In this document: positions 44,571-56,168 of the stretch, in pieces
How positions within the stretch are numbered: the stretch's first letter is position 1
Layout of the letters: every line of letters starts with the position of its first letter
NCBI RefSeq assembly: GCF_023898315.1
Contig: NC_064615.1
Span: 737,898,950 to 737,962,949 of the forward strand
Direction of reading: 5' to 3'
DNA length: 64,000 nt
DNA from: Schistocerca nitens
Taxonomy: Eukaryota > Arthropoda > Insecta > Orthoptera > Acrididae
Made by a program: the position numbers and the translations under genes
Notes under the pieces: model-generated
What the model saw: the letters and a program-made list of their open reading frames with translations, nothing else
The model's database searches: none
Told to the model about the DNA's origin: nothing

Positions 44571-44780
44571 TTTTGTGTATATTTCTACCTTTGTTTTATA
44601 ATTCATGGGATATGTTTAATTGAATTGGATGAGCTTGTTATTTTGGATTATTAATTCGTCAACAATGTTATACTTAATCATATTAATAATACAAAAATAC
44701 ATACTTTGCCTATACAAATGAAATATGCTTACCTTTTAGGTATCAAAGTAAACTACCTCAAATATATATTGAATGGATAA

Positions 44781-44981
44781 AAATGGTTCAAATGGCTCTG
44801 AACACTATGGGACTTAACATCAGAGGTCATCAGTCCCCTAGAACTTAGAACTACTTAAACCTAACTAACATAAGGACATCACACACATCCATGCCTGAGG
44901 CAGGATTCGAACCTGCGACTGTAGCAGTCACACGGTTCCAGACTGAAGTGCCTAGAACTGCTCAGCCACAACAGCCAGCAG
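44781..44981 (-). mobile_element. tRNA-headed SINE, copy 1
   Basis: A perfect 11 bp duplication (tgaatggataa, 44770-44780 and 44982-44992) flanks it. Read on the minus strand it begins with a tRNA-like head, including the B box GGTTCGAATCC near 44905-44915, and ends ggttcaaatggctctgaaca on the plus strand. Same family: 51287-51478 and 56976-57173. Confidence 0.88.
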
Positions 44982-44995
44982 TGAATGGATAATTA

Positions 44996-45493
44996 CCAGT
45001 CATTTAGGATAGGACTACAATAAGTTTTCTGTACTTTTTCTCAAATTTGGTTCTTGGGACATGGCACATCTTCAGGTTCAGCAATTCAGTTATTTCAAAA
45101 ATGGCAGTTTTACATTTTTGATCCCTCCCGGATAAATTTCTGTGGATGCCCTTGATAGCAGACACCCATCCAACAAACATGCCTGGAATATGGTTTGTTG
45201 GGAACTTCTTTCTCTTCCATTTATCAGTTATCACTGACAGACAGTTTATCCATGTATCACATGCCGTAAGTCTCACGGTTTTGAGGAACCTGCACCACTC
45301 ACAATGGTGACCCCAATTTGGTAGACACCCACCCACCAAACACATCTTGAATATGGTTGGTTATATATTTCTTTCTCTTCCAACTATCATTACCAAACAG
45401 TTTATCCATGTAGCACATGTCACGGGCCCCATGGATTTGGGTACCCTGCACTGCAATGCCCATTTTTTCCACAGTAAAATTAACCATTAACAT
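44996..45493 (-). other. Unknown sequence with a diverged tandem repeat, possibly coding
   Basis: Two units (about 45155-45300 and 45313-45455) are alike. On the minus strand each encodes a block with W-K-R-K-K, T/F-x-T-N-H-I and G-W-V-S: SWKRKKYITNHIQDVFGGWV in one and KWKRKKFPTNHIPGMFVGWV in the other. The offset of about 158 bp puts them in different frames (64 and 113 codons open). I do not recognise the family. It could be part of a gene with duplicated exons or of an unknown element. Confidence 0.4.
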
Positions 45494-45910
45494 TACAGAA
45501 TTGGAAATTACAAAACTGTTTAAGATTATGTGTGCATAATTGTGCAGTATTTTTAAAGCACTGAAAATAAGACATCACTGCCAGAAAACTATATGTGTTT
45601 TTAAATGTTTGATGAATATATTTGATTTAATTATATTTTGTAAAACCACATTTAACCCTCCGATAGTGGCACCCCTTTTCCTCCTAAATACCGTCGCACT
45701 GCTCCTGAGAGGTGCTTTATCAACTTTTACGAGTAAAAATAATTTCCAAGCATTGGGGCACTTTGTATACCCCTGGATACATTAAGAAAAAAAAATTATT
45801 CATATTTTAAACTTTATTGCATTTTAATGTGAACTAATGAGTCACTGACTCACAATAGGTGTTAGGTCTGCTAAGCCTCTCCAGTGATACGGACTGCACC
45901 CATGGGAGTA
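45494..45910. other. DNA without recognised features
   Basis: AT-rich, with no conserved block or terminal repeat seen. Confidence 0.5.
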
Positions 45911-45949
45911 CTGTCCTACATCTACATCTATACTCCGCAAGCCACATAA

Positions 45950-47331
45950 TAGTATGTGATGGAGGGTACTTCGTGTACCAGTGTCAATTCCCCCTTTGCC
46001 TATTCCAGTCATGAATGGTTTGCGGGAAGAAGGATTGCTGGTAAGCCTCAGTGTGGACTCGAATCTCCCTTGTTTTATCTTCATGGTCTTTTTGGAAGTA
46101 TATTGGTTCCAGGAATGCATGCTCTCAGAACTTTAACAGTAAACCACAGTGTGACGCAGAACACCTCTATTGCAGTGATGCATCTCATTTACTAAATAAA
46201 GAGGTAATGAAACATGCTGCTCTTCTTTGGACTTTCTCTATTTCACCTATTTCCCCTGTCTATCCTACAGATCCCAGACTGCTGAGCAATGTTCCAGTAT
46301 TGGTGTAAATTACTCTTTTTGTGGGTGGACTACTCTTCTTGTGGCGTCTTCCAATGAATCTAGTCTAGCATCGGCCCTGTCTGTGATTAGTTTTATGTGG
46401 TCATTCCACTTTAAATCACTCCATATGCATACTCCTTGATATTTTATGGATATAACTGCATCCAGTGATTGCTCTGCAATCTGTAATCATACAGTAATGT
46501 GTTCTTATGCCTATTTGGCCATAATACTTTACATTTGTTTATGCTGAGTGTTGATTGCCAATCCTGCACCAAGCATCAATCATGTCATTCTGAACTTTGC
46601 TACAATTTTCTAGAATTGCAAATTTTTTGTATACAACAGCGTCATACATAAAAAGGCTCATGGAACTTCTGACATGATCCACAAGGTCATTTATATATAG
46701 CAAAAAGTAATGGTCCTATAACATTCCCTTGGCATACACCCAAAGTTACTTCTATGCCTGAAGACGCCTTTCCTTTGAGAATAACATGATGTGTTCTGTT
46801 TGTTAGAAACTCTTCAAACCAATCACACAGTTGGTCTGATACTCCCTACACCTATATTCTGTTCATTGGTCAGTAATGCGGAACTGTTCTCATCTACCTG
46901 TCTGCTTGTATCTATTGCTTTCTGGGTCTCATGATGAAGAGAGTGATATGGGTTTCACACAATTGTTGTTTCCGGAACCCATGATGATTCCTACAGAGAT
47001 GATTTTCGATCTTCAGAAATCTCTTAATATGTGAGCATAAAACATGCTCCAAAATTCTACAACAAGCCCAAATTTTTGCATATCTCTTTGACGACCCTTC
47101 TCGAACATGGGAATGGCCTGTGCTTTTTTCCAATCATTAGGACCGCATTGCTTCTCAAGAGAACTCCAGTACACTGCTACTAGTAAAGAGGCAAGTTCTT
47201 TTGCATACTGTATGTAGAATCGAAATGGTATCCCCTTAGGTCAAGTCCCCTTTCCTCTGTTGAATGATTTCAGTTTCTTTTCTATCCCTTGGTCACTTAT
47301 TTCAGTATCTGTATTCTGTTATTTGTAAAGC
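45950..47331 (-). pseudogene. LINE-E reverse transcriptase relic
   Basis: Visible pieces include SHVREGSSKRYAK and HHGFRKQQLCETHITL near 46960-47110 (the RT block usually reading Q-H-G-F-R) and, near 46390-46420, a block equivalent to F-K-W-N-D-H-I-K. Stops are frequent and the catalytic box region near 46670-46730 is decayed. Confidence 0.68.
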
Positions 47332-48757
47332 TACACTCCTGGAAATTGAAATAAGAACACCGTGAATTCATTGTCCCAGGAAGGGGAAACTTTATTGACA
47401 CATTCCTGGGGTCAGATACATCACATGATCACACTGACAGAACCACAGGCACATAGACACAGGCAACAGAGCATGCACAATGTCGGCACTAGTACAGTGT
47501 ATATCCACCTTTCGCAGCAATGCAGGCTGCTATTCTCCCATGGTGACGATCGTAGAGATGCTGGATGTAGTCCTGTGGAATGGCTTGCCATGCCATTTCC
47601 ACCTGGCGCCTCAGTTGGACCAGCGTTCGTGCTGGACGTGCAGACCGCGTGAGACGACGCTTCATCCAGTCACAAACATGCTCAATGGGGGACAGATCCG
47701 GAGATCTTTCTGGCCAGGGTAGTTGACTTACACCTTCTAGAGCACGCTGGGTGGCACGGGATACATGTGGACGTGCATTGTCCTGTTGGAACAGCAAGTT
47801 CCCTTGCCGGTCTAGGAATGGTAGAACGATGGGTTCGATGACGGTTTGGATGTACCGTGCACTATTCAGTGTCCCTTCGACGATCACCAGTGGTGTACGG
47901 CCAGTGTAGGAGATCGCTCCCCACACCATGATGCCGGGTGTTGGCCCTGTGTGCCTCGATCGTATGCAGTCCTGATTGTGGCGCTCACCTGCACGGCGCC
48001 AAACACGCATACGACCATCATTGGCACCAAGGCAGAAGCGACTCTCATCGCTGAAGACGACACGTCTCCATTCGTCCCTCCATTCACGCCTGTCGCGACA
48101 CCACTGGAGGCGGGCTGCACGATGTTGGGACGTGAGCGGAAGACGGCCTAACAGTGTGCGGGACCGTAGCCCAGCTTCATGGAGACAGTTGCGAATGGTC
48201 CTCGCCGATACCCCAGGAGCAACAGTGTCCCTAATTTGCTGGGAAGTGGCGGTGCGGTCCCCTACGGCACTGCGTAGGATCCTACGGTCTTGGCGTGCAT
48301 CCGTGCGTCGCTGTGGTCCGGTCCCAGGTCGACAGGCACGTGCACCTTCCGCCGACCACTGGCGACAACATCGATGTACTGTGGAGACCTCACGCCCCAC
48401 GTGTTGAGCAATTCGGCGGTACGTCCACCCGGCCTCCCGCATGCCCACTATACGCCCTCGCTCAAAGTCCGTCAACTGCACATACGGTTCACATCCACAC
48501 TGTCGCGGCATGCTACCAGTCTTAAAGACTGCGATGGAGCTCCGTATGCCACGGCAAACTGGCTGACACTGACGGCGGCGGTGCACAAATGCTGCGCAGC
48601 TAGCGCCATTCGACGGCCAACACCGCGGTTCCTGGTGTGTCCGCTGTGCCGTGCGTGTGATCATTGCTTGTACAGCCCTCTCGCAGTGTCCGGAGCAAGT
48701 ATGGTGGGTCTGACACACCGGTGTCAATGTGTTCTTTTTTCCATTTCCAGGAGTGTA
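47332..48757 (-). mobile_element. Tc1-like transposon, copy 2 (1,426 bp)
   Basis: Same ends, length and structure as copy 1 at 40931-42356, about 96-98% identical by eye. TA flanks it. It lies within LINE-E. Confidence 0.93.
47489..48511 (-). CDS. Tc1-like transposase, copy 2, 340 aa
   Basis: The start corresponds to MPRQCGCEPY, as in copy 1; the frame is open upstream to 48763, beyond the element edge, so the extension is not real coding evidence. I count 13 amino-acid differences from copy 1: R5C, R7C, C40R, R60C, H73R, V82A, P120L, P128S, P185S, A268E, S282W, V311I and R335G. Catalytic D155, D244 and E277 are kept. Several changes fit C-to-T decay at CpG. R5C, R7C and R60C lie in the DNA-binding half and could impair this copy. 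Confidence 0.92.
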   Translation of the reverse strand: MPRQCGCEPYVQLTDFERGRIVGMREAGWTYRRIAQHVGREVSTVHRCCRQWSAEGARACRPGTGPQRRTDARQDRRILRSAVGDRTATSQQIRDTVAPGVSARTIRNCLHEAGLRSRTLLGRLPLTSQHRAARLQWCRDRREWRDEWRRVVFSDESRFCLGANDGRMRVWRRAGERHNQDCIRSRHTGPTPGIMVWGAISYTGRTPLVIVEGTLNSARYIQTVIEPIVLPFLDRQGNLLFQQDNARPHVSRATQRALEGVSQLPWPERSPDLSPIEHVCDWMKRRLTRSARPARTLVQLRRQVEMAWQAIPQDYIQHLYDRHHGRIAACIAAKGGYTLY

Positions 48758-49866
48758 TTTCAAGGAGGAAATACAGTGTGGTCTTCCTCAGTGAAATAGT
48801 TTTAGAAAAGGACGTTCAGTATTTCGGCCTCTTCTGGGTTGTCCCATGTTCCACTGCCATTATAGTCTCAGCGTGTGTGGACACATGGTCTGATACATTA
48901 ACTGATTTAAAATAATACTAAAACTTCCTAGGATTTTCTGAAGAGTGAATAGAAAGAACTATATTTTCGAATTCACTGAATGCTTCACGAAAATCTTGGC
49001 TTTGATTAATTTTTGTTTGTCTATGAGGCTGGCTATGGTTAAACTTGCATTCAAGTTCTTTTTGCTTTCGTAGCAGCTTTCTAACATGGTTGTCACAACT
49101 TTGCTCAGCACATAGGCCTACCTGTCTAAAGCGTATTGTACAATGTTATTGAATTTTGTCCACTGATGGTCAGTGGTCCCGTAGTTCAGCGGTCCCATAG
49201 TCTACTGATCCTCAACATTGTCAGTGCTGGAGATAAAATTTTCATGGTGACCTGTCAAGTAACCTAAAATCTGTTTCTTGTCACTTCTGCTAAGTTAAAG
49301 ATGTTTCTACCTTTCTCCATATTCCTAGTTAAAGCCATCTTCAGTTATGCTGTCGGAAGCGTCGGGTCTATTTGTCACCAGAATATCTTATTACATGTTA
49401 CCTTCACACCTCAGTTCTCTGATTTATTGTTCAAAGTAATTTTTGGGATAGGCACATAGAACACTTTCACACGATTAGCTAACCCTTCTTCCCACATTAA
49501 TCACTTGAGTCCCACCAGTCTATAGTTGCTACGATAAAATCTTCACCGTGTCATTGCAGGCAGGTTTCTGCAGACGGCAAAATCTTAAATTTTAATTTGG
49601 TTATAAAAGGATGAATTAAACAAGACATTGAAAGGTTTTGCTTAAATGACAAAGTGTAATAATAATATGGAAATACAAATCATTCATAAAATCTAGTATC
49701 TTACTGAAAATTATCTACAGTATTGTGAAACAGATAACAAATGAAGCACTGAAGTTCCTCACCTTGGGTGTGTTTTTCGAAAGAGGAAAGCTTGCGAGTG
49801 GTGGCGTTAACGATTGCTGCCATGTGCTTACACAACACATGAAATGAATGAGGAACATACAATACG

Positions 49867-51010
49867 TAATGCAACACATTTTTTTCTGAAAGAAGGTTGG
49901 TTTTATTCAGGATTTCAATACAGTATATTATTTCCCACTCTTTTGGTTATAAGACCCTATATCTCAACATAATCTCTATTCAACATGATGACCTTACGCC
50001 ACCTTACTGAGAAGGCTTTTTTGCCCACAAGATACCACTCTACTGATTGACATTGGAGTGAAGTCTTGCTGCATCAATATCTTCCTCACCAACCATGTAC
50101 TGTTTCCCATGGGATGTATGCACTGAAGTGTGGAAAACGGAAACCAGTCCAATGAAACTTTGTGAGCTCCTTTTAGATGCGCACACTTTCGTGAGGCCTT
50201 GCATTTTCATGGAGAGAGAGAAGTTCATTCGCATTTTTGTGGCGACGAACATGCTGAAGTCATTTCTTCAATTTCCTGATGTTAACACTATACCCTTAAG
50301 AGTTGATCCTTGCACCATGAAGTAGGACGTCAAACAGAATAACCCCTTCAGTGTCCCAGGGGACTGTCGCCATGATTTTACCAGCTGAGGGACCAGCTTT
50401 AAACTTTAGCTTTGGAGGACAGGTGCTGTGGTGCCCCTCCATGGACTGCTGTTTTGTTTCTGCTTCAAAGTGATGAACCCATGTTTCACCACCTATGATG
50501 GTGTTTGATAAAAAAATTGTCATGATCAGCCTCACAATGCACTAGCAGTTCCGCACAGACAGTCGTTATCCACTCTTAATTCTCTTCTGTTAGGCAGCAA
50601 GGAAGCCAGCGGGCGCATACAAACCTTTGAGTACCCCAACTGGTGGGCGAGTGTGTCAGCACGACCTAAGGAACCGTCCAGTTGGGCAGCGAAAAGTTTG
50701 ATTGTGATCCATTGATTACTTCGAATGAGAGTGTCCGCACTTTCCAGCATTGCAGGAGTCACAGCTGCTTGCGGCCGGCTGGCATGCAGGACATCTGACC
50801 GGTTTGCACAACCGGAACAGTGACAGACTCTTCGCCTTACGACGCACTGTTTTATTCACTGCCAGATCTCTGTAGATATTCTGCAGGCGCCTACGAGAAT
50901 CTGCAATTGTTTGGTTTTCCACCAAAAGAAACTCAATGACAGCTCTCTGGTTGGAACAAACCTTCGTAGCAGGCGCCATTTTGAAGGCTATGTACAATGC
51001 TGCTACCTAT
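49867..51010 (-). mobile_element. Mariner element relic (SETMAR-like)
   Basis: The stretch holds a decayed mariner transposase, start near 50978 on the minus strand. I could not fix matching terminal repeats. The family resemblance is by protein blocks. Confidence 0.68.
49990..50980 (-). pseudogene. Mariner transposase relic
   Basis: MAPATKVCSNQRAVIEFLLV is the N-terminal helix-turn-helix block. TPAMLESADTLIRSNQWITI and LGYSKVCMRPL follow. The first catalytic block reads GGETWVHHFEAETKQQS where G-D-E-T-W is usual, so the catalytic Asp is Gly. MATVPWDTEGVILFDVLLHG follows. Frame changes separate the blocks. It corresponds to the long mariner group with W-V-H-H-Y-x-P-E-T. Confidence 0.82.
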
Positions 51011-51286
51011 CGCAAAAACTATAGTGGCTGAAGGGCGAATATTCCGTGATGTTCCACAACAAATTCCGCTTTTTTAATTTTTTTTCTCAACCAAAACAGG
51101 CGGAGAAAACAATTGTGCTGCCTTACTCATTGAACAGCCCCCTGCGGCCACAAAAAGGGAAAACTTTCTGAGAAAGAAATAAAGATAAAGATCAGCTTAT
51201 GATGGCATAACAGTTTCTATGCAGCAACTTAAAGGCTTATAGCAATATCTGTGAGAAAATCACTTTGTAATAAATAAAGAGTAAGT

Positions 51287-51478
51287 TGGCTGGCTCTGAG
51301 CACTATGGGACTCAACTGCTGAGGTCATTAGTCCCCTAGAACTTAGAACTAGTTAAACCTAACTAACCTAAGGACAGCACAAACATCCATGCCCGAGGCA
51401 GGATTCGAACCTGCGACCGTAGCGGTCTTGCGGTTCCAGACTGCAGCGCCTTTAACCGCACGGCCACTTCGGCCGGCT
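51287..51478 (-). mobile_element. tRNA-headed SINE, copy 2
   Basis: Perfect 11 bp duplication aaagagtaagt (51276-51286, 51479-51489). On the minus strand the head contains gtggccgtgcggttaaaggc (A-box region) and the B box GGTTCGAATCC. Confidence 0.9.
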
Positions 51479-51523
51479 AAAGAGTAAGTCAAATATGCAC
51501 TACCTGTCAATGCCATAGTAGTT

Positions 51524-51688
51524 TGTGTGTTCAAATGTGTGTGAATTCCTAAGAGACAGAACTACTTAAACTAAATTATGCTCAGAACAGCACACACACC
51601 CATGCTCGAGGGAGGACTCGAACCTCCGGCGGGAGGGGCCGCGTAGTGCATGACATGGCGCCTCAAACCACGCAGCCACTCCGCGCGG
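51524..51688 (-). mobile_element. Second SINE type with another tRNA-like head
   Basis: A 12 bp duplication with one mismatch (gccatagtagtt/gccatagtaatt, near 51512-51523 and 51689-51700). On the minus strand gagtggctgcgtggtttgag and the B box GGTTCGAGTCC are present. The tail part resembles the other SINE family, so the two share a body. Confidence 0.82.
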
Positions 51689-51700
51689 CCATAGTAATTT

Positions 51701-54282
51701 GAATCCAGACATTGTGATTGAGCCGCATTTACAAGGGGAATGATGTGTAGCATCCTTCCCCTACCATTCCCTCTCCTTTGGACCTGCCATTAATACCATT
51801 TACAGTGCTTCTCTTCTTGCCAAGCTTCTCTAACGTATTTTTTTATGATTTGTTCGTAACTTAGTTCAAGTTTCCCCTCATTCCCTTTTCTTTCTCGCTG
51901 TTGAAGCCATAATCAATAGATATTAATATTACGATTAGCTCGAAAAAAAATTCTGCCAAACTTTATTTTGGAGCTGAAGTTACCCAACTGGCGTGTTTGA
52001 ACTGTTATCGAGTTTCTTCGTATCTGACACTGTTTGCGTTCCAGCAATTTTATTTAGGATGTAACTACTACTTTTCGCTACTATACATTAAAGTAGTTTC
52101 AAAACATCTTGTTTTCAGCTTTAATCGTGGTCGTTGTATGTCGGAAAGCACGCCGTTTCGATATCTGACCGCGCCCGGTTGCCAGCTGCCGATTCATAAC
52201 GGTGTTGTACTATGTTAACCGGATTTGCTTTGATTTGACTTATTGAGCACCCGTTTTATCATGTACAATGATACGGGTTTTGTCATGTGTTACATACAGA
52301 AAAAATATGAATAACAACATATTATGTAAAAAATATCAGTGAACAAATCTGAATTAAATATATAGGCAAAAACAATTATAGCTTACATGATATAAATTTG
52401 TAACTATATAGGACACAAATAAGTTACATATATTCTGTATATAATGGACAGCAACAAGAAACAATGATTACAACACTCTATATTGACATGGTGAACATAT
52501 AGTGTTGAATCAAATATGCAAATGCAATTTCTGTCACGGAAGTGAGGAATGAAGCAGGGAACTATCACTGCTGTAAGAGATCGAGTGTTGTTTTTGTAAC
52601 AGTTAATAATGTAGCCAACATTCAAAATTAATAAAACAGTAGCTGTGCCCAGCATGCGTTGCTGTCTCACGTAAAGAAAAACAAGTGTTTGGTTTTATAA
52701 TCTGTTTGTTGAAGTAGTTTTGGGTACACAATATTTTTGGTTTTCTGTCTGTAATATAGCACGCCCGTATTAGAATACAACGTTGTATCAAAATTTCAAA
52801 TCAGTCGGTCGAGAACTTTCCGAGATTGCTATGAACGTAAACGTTAATGTTTCTAACCGCAAATCTCAAAAAATTCTTGATCGATTGATTGGAAATTTTG
52901 ATACAACCTTGCATTGGAATATGCCCGCGGCTTTATATCATTTTTTAAATACTTTTGCGAAAGGTGTTGCGAATAGTTTTAGCAGTAAACAAGTAATAAA
53001 GCAAAACCTCATGCCTGACGCGGTAATGACAAATTATCCGGTACATTTAGTGATATACATGGATACTGTCTGTAAAATATGTTGCGAACAGTAGTAAGTA
53101 ATAACCTTTTTCCCTTCCATCATTTTTTGGAGAGTGTCAGCGAGAAAAAATTTGGTAAAGGTCTGAAATTATAAATAAGTAAAGTTTGCTGTCAGTTGCT
53201 AAAACTGCTCTCATTCTCAGATAGTAGATGCTTAAATCTGAGTATCACATTGTTGATGCCGTCATATCATCTCAACCATGTGTTGCACTCCTTTTTTTGA
53301 GGGGAGGGGGTAGGAACCTTCACGAACACACGGAGAACAACTCACTAAAATTTCATCGCAGTCAGATGAATGGCTTAGGAAAGCATATAGGGCAAATATA
53401 CATGAAACACTCATTTTTATTTATATAGATTAACATTTTTATTTACATATTTGGCATTTTCTCTTTCTGCCTGGAAGGTCTCTGCGTTTCCGGTCTAATC
53501 AGAAATGCGTCCCTGCACTGTAAAAAGAGAGCCAAAAGTTCCTACTCGTATTTCTAAGCTGCGTTGCGCGTGGCTTTCGCGTGTAGAGAAGTTCGCTCGT
53601 GGCAGACGACTGCCCCGTTCGTTCTTGTGTGTGTTGCGTGTAATGTGTTGGCCCTTAAGCAACCAGTGACGCGTCATATCACCACTCCTGGACAGCATGG
53701 ATGGTAGTCGTGCAGCTGTTGCCTTCATTCTGATGAATGATGTAATCTAAAATTGTAATATACCAAAAGGAGAGGTATGCTCCTAGATAAATGTATTGTT
53801 TCGCCGACGAATGCGAAGTGGAAGTAGACTAGTATGCAAGATAGCAGTTGAGGCACTGGAAGGTACTATCGGAAATTTTACTCGAATGTCATTATCTGAT
53901 CTCGAACTCTTGACTTCAATAATCGAATCAATCGTAAAGACAATGGATACTGGATATCGCTTTGGCATTTGCATTTCTTTACTAATAATTTTCCCTGCGT
54001 TCTCACGCATACTTTTATTGTGATGTTGTACGTTATACTTTTTTTCTACGACACATCTTTGCACTTCTGTAACTTTATACAGGCTACACGCTTTGCAGTG
54101 TTCTTCTTGCCGTGAAAAAAAAATGTACGAGCAGCCGTAATCCTTAATTTTAGTTTTGATTTTTTTTGTATATTGTAGCTTTTTATTCATTTACTTAATA
54201 AAGAATTGTTGTAGGGTAGGTGAAATAGGTTGGCAATGTTACCCGCGTGTGCAAGTCCATTGTTGGAGGTGCTATATGTACT
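51701..54282. other. DNA without recognised genes; one hairpin repeat
   Basis: No protein family was recognised in 2.6 kb. The only structure is an inverted repeat at 52764-52927. Frames of up to 135 codons (53783-54190, minus) look like chance. Confidence 0.45.
52764..52927. repeat. Hairpin-forming inverted repeat
   Basis: The left arm contains cgttgtatcaaaatttcaaa and the right arm its near complement. Arms of about 65-70 bp with scattered mismatches enclose a short loop near 52833-52854. Weak pairing may continue outward. Confidence 0.7.
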
Positions 54283-54499
54283 TACACTGACGGAAAAAAA
54301 ATAGCAACACCAAAAAGGAGTTGTGCGACGTAAACGACAGTTGGTAGCCGTGTTTCTACATCTGAAAGATAACGTCTGTTAAAATTTCGCGCCACTATGA
54401 GAAAGAAAATCAGGTTTGCTTTAAATACAAGCTGTAGCGGTCGTGAGCGTCAGTTACCTTTGAGATTGGAAGTGGTGAGTTGACATTAGTCAAAAATCC

Positions 54500-54781
54500 C
54501 TTTAAGGCGACAAAGACGCCATTATCAGTACCTCACTGAGTTTGAACGAGGTCGTATTATATTGCGCCGAGAAGTTGGATGTTTCTGATCCGATATTGCA
54601 GAAACACTTGGCAGGAATGTAGCCACTGTACATGACTGCTGGCAGCGATGCTCACGAGAATGTACAGTCGCAAGAAGACCGGGCTCTGGATGCCACGTGG
54701 CGCTACCGAGAGGCCCAGCCGCATCATATTGCATCTGCTGCAGCAGCACCACAGTGACACAACGAACTGTTACAAATCCAT
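54500..54781 (+). pseudogene. Outer Tc1-like transposase relic, N-terminal part
   Basis: A block near 54530-54570, LTEFERGRIILRREVG, is the usual start of this transposase type. After a stop, DIAETLGRNVATVHDCWQRC is the helix-turn-helix, and ARRPGSG near 54675 the GRPR-like hook. The inner transposon cuts it at 54781. Confidence 0.75.
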
Positions 54782-56168
54782 TACACTAATGGCCATTAAA
54801 ATTGCTACACCAAGAGGAAATGCTGACGATAAACGGGTATTCATTGGACAAATATATTATACTAGAACTGACATGTGATTACATTTTCACGCAATTTGGG
54901 TGCATAGATCCTGAGAAATCAGTACCCAGAACAACCATCTCTGGCCGTAATAACGGCCTTGATACGCCTGGGCATTGAGTCAAACAGAGCTTGGCTGGCG
55001 TGTACAGGTACAGCTGCCCATGCAGCTTCAACACCATACCACAGTTCATCAAGAGTAGTGACTGGCGGATTGTGACGAGCCAGTTGCTCGGCCACCATTG
55101 ACCAGACGTTGTCAACTGGTGAGAGATCTGGAGAATGTGCTGGCCAGGGCAGCAGTCGAACATTTTCTGTATCCAAAAAGGCCAGTACAGGACCTGCAAC
55201 ATGCGTTCGTGCATTATTCTGCTGAAATGTAGGGTTTCGCGGGGATCGAATGAAGGTTAGAGCCACGGGTCGTAACACATCTGAAATGTAACGTCCACTG
55301 TTCAAAGTGCCGTCAATGCGAACAAGAAGGGACCGAGACATGTAACCAATGGCACCCCATACCATCACGCCGGGTGATACGCCAGTATGGCGATGACGAA
55401 TACACGCTTCCAATGTGCGTTCACCGCGATGTCGCCAAACACGGATGCGACCATCATGATGCTGTATACAGAACCTGGATTCATCCGAAAAAATGACGTT
55501 TTGCCATTCGTGCACCCAGTTTCGTCGTTGAGTACACCATCACAGGCGCTCCTGTCTGTGATGCAGCGTCAAGGGTAACCGCAGCCACGGTCTCCGAGCC
55601 GATAGTCTATGCTGCTGCAAACGTCGTCGAAGTGTTCGTGCAGATGGTTGTTGTCTTTAAACGTCCCCATCTGTTGATTCAGGGATCGAGACGTGGCTGC
55701 ACGATTCGTTACAACCATGCGGATAAGATGCCTGTCATCTCGACTGCTAGTGATACGAGGCCGTTGGGATCCAGCACGGCGTTCCGTATCGCCCTCCTGC
55801 TAACAGTCATTGGATCTCGACCAACGCGAGCAGCAATATAGCAATACGATAAACCACAATCGCGATAGGCTACAATCCGACCTTTATCAAAGTAGGAAAC
55901 GTGATGGTACGCATTTTTCCTCCTTACACGAGGCATCACAACAACGTTTCACCAGGCAACGCCGATCAACTACTGTTTGTGTATGAGAAATCGGTTGGAA
56001 ACTTTCCTCATGTCAACTCGTTGTAGGTGTCGACACCGGCGCCAACCTTGTGTGAATGCTCTGAAAAGCTAATCATTTGCATATCACAGCATCTTCTTCC
56101 TGTCTGTTAATTTCGCGTCTGTAGCACGTTATCTTCGTGGTGTAGCAATTTTAATGGCCAGTAGTGTA
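54782..56168 (-). mobile_element. Inner Tc1-like element (1,387 bp)
   Basis: Ends tacactaatggccattaaaa and the reverse complement of tacactactggccattaaaa. TA duplication. It carries a minus-strand transposase relic and splits the outer element. Confidence 0.9.
54919..55939 (-). pseudogene. Inner Tc1-like transposase, broken and catalytically changed
   Basis: The N-terminal piece (55709-55939) starts MMPRVRRKNAYHHVSYFDKG with CYIAARVGRDPMTVSRRAIR as helix-turn-helix. After frame changes the core (54919-55515, 198 codons) has NVIFSDESRFC, MVWGAIGYM, FQQNNARTHV and HSPDLSPVDNVW. The second catalytic Asp is Asn and the final Glu is Asp, with the usual spacing of 34 residues between them. It therefore could not act even without the frameshifts. 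Confidence 0.85.

Larger units (their letters stand above)
45911..49580 (-). mobile_element. CR1-like LINE relic (LINE-E), split by a Tc1-like element
   Basis: The 3' end (45911-45945) is ctacatctacatctatactc, the reverse of the LINE-B tail. RT relics read on the minus strand to 47331, then the endonuclease region continues beyond the transposon from 48758 to about 49580. About 2.2 kb of LINE remains. The same LINE family is represented at 4090-8990 and near 58875. Confidence 0.72.
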
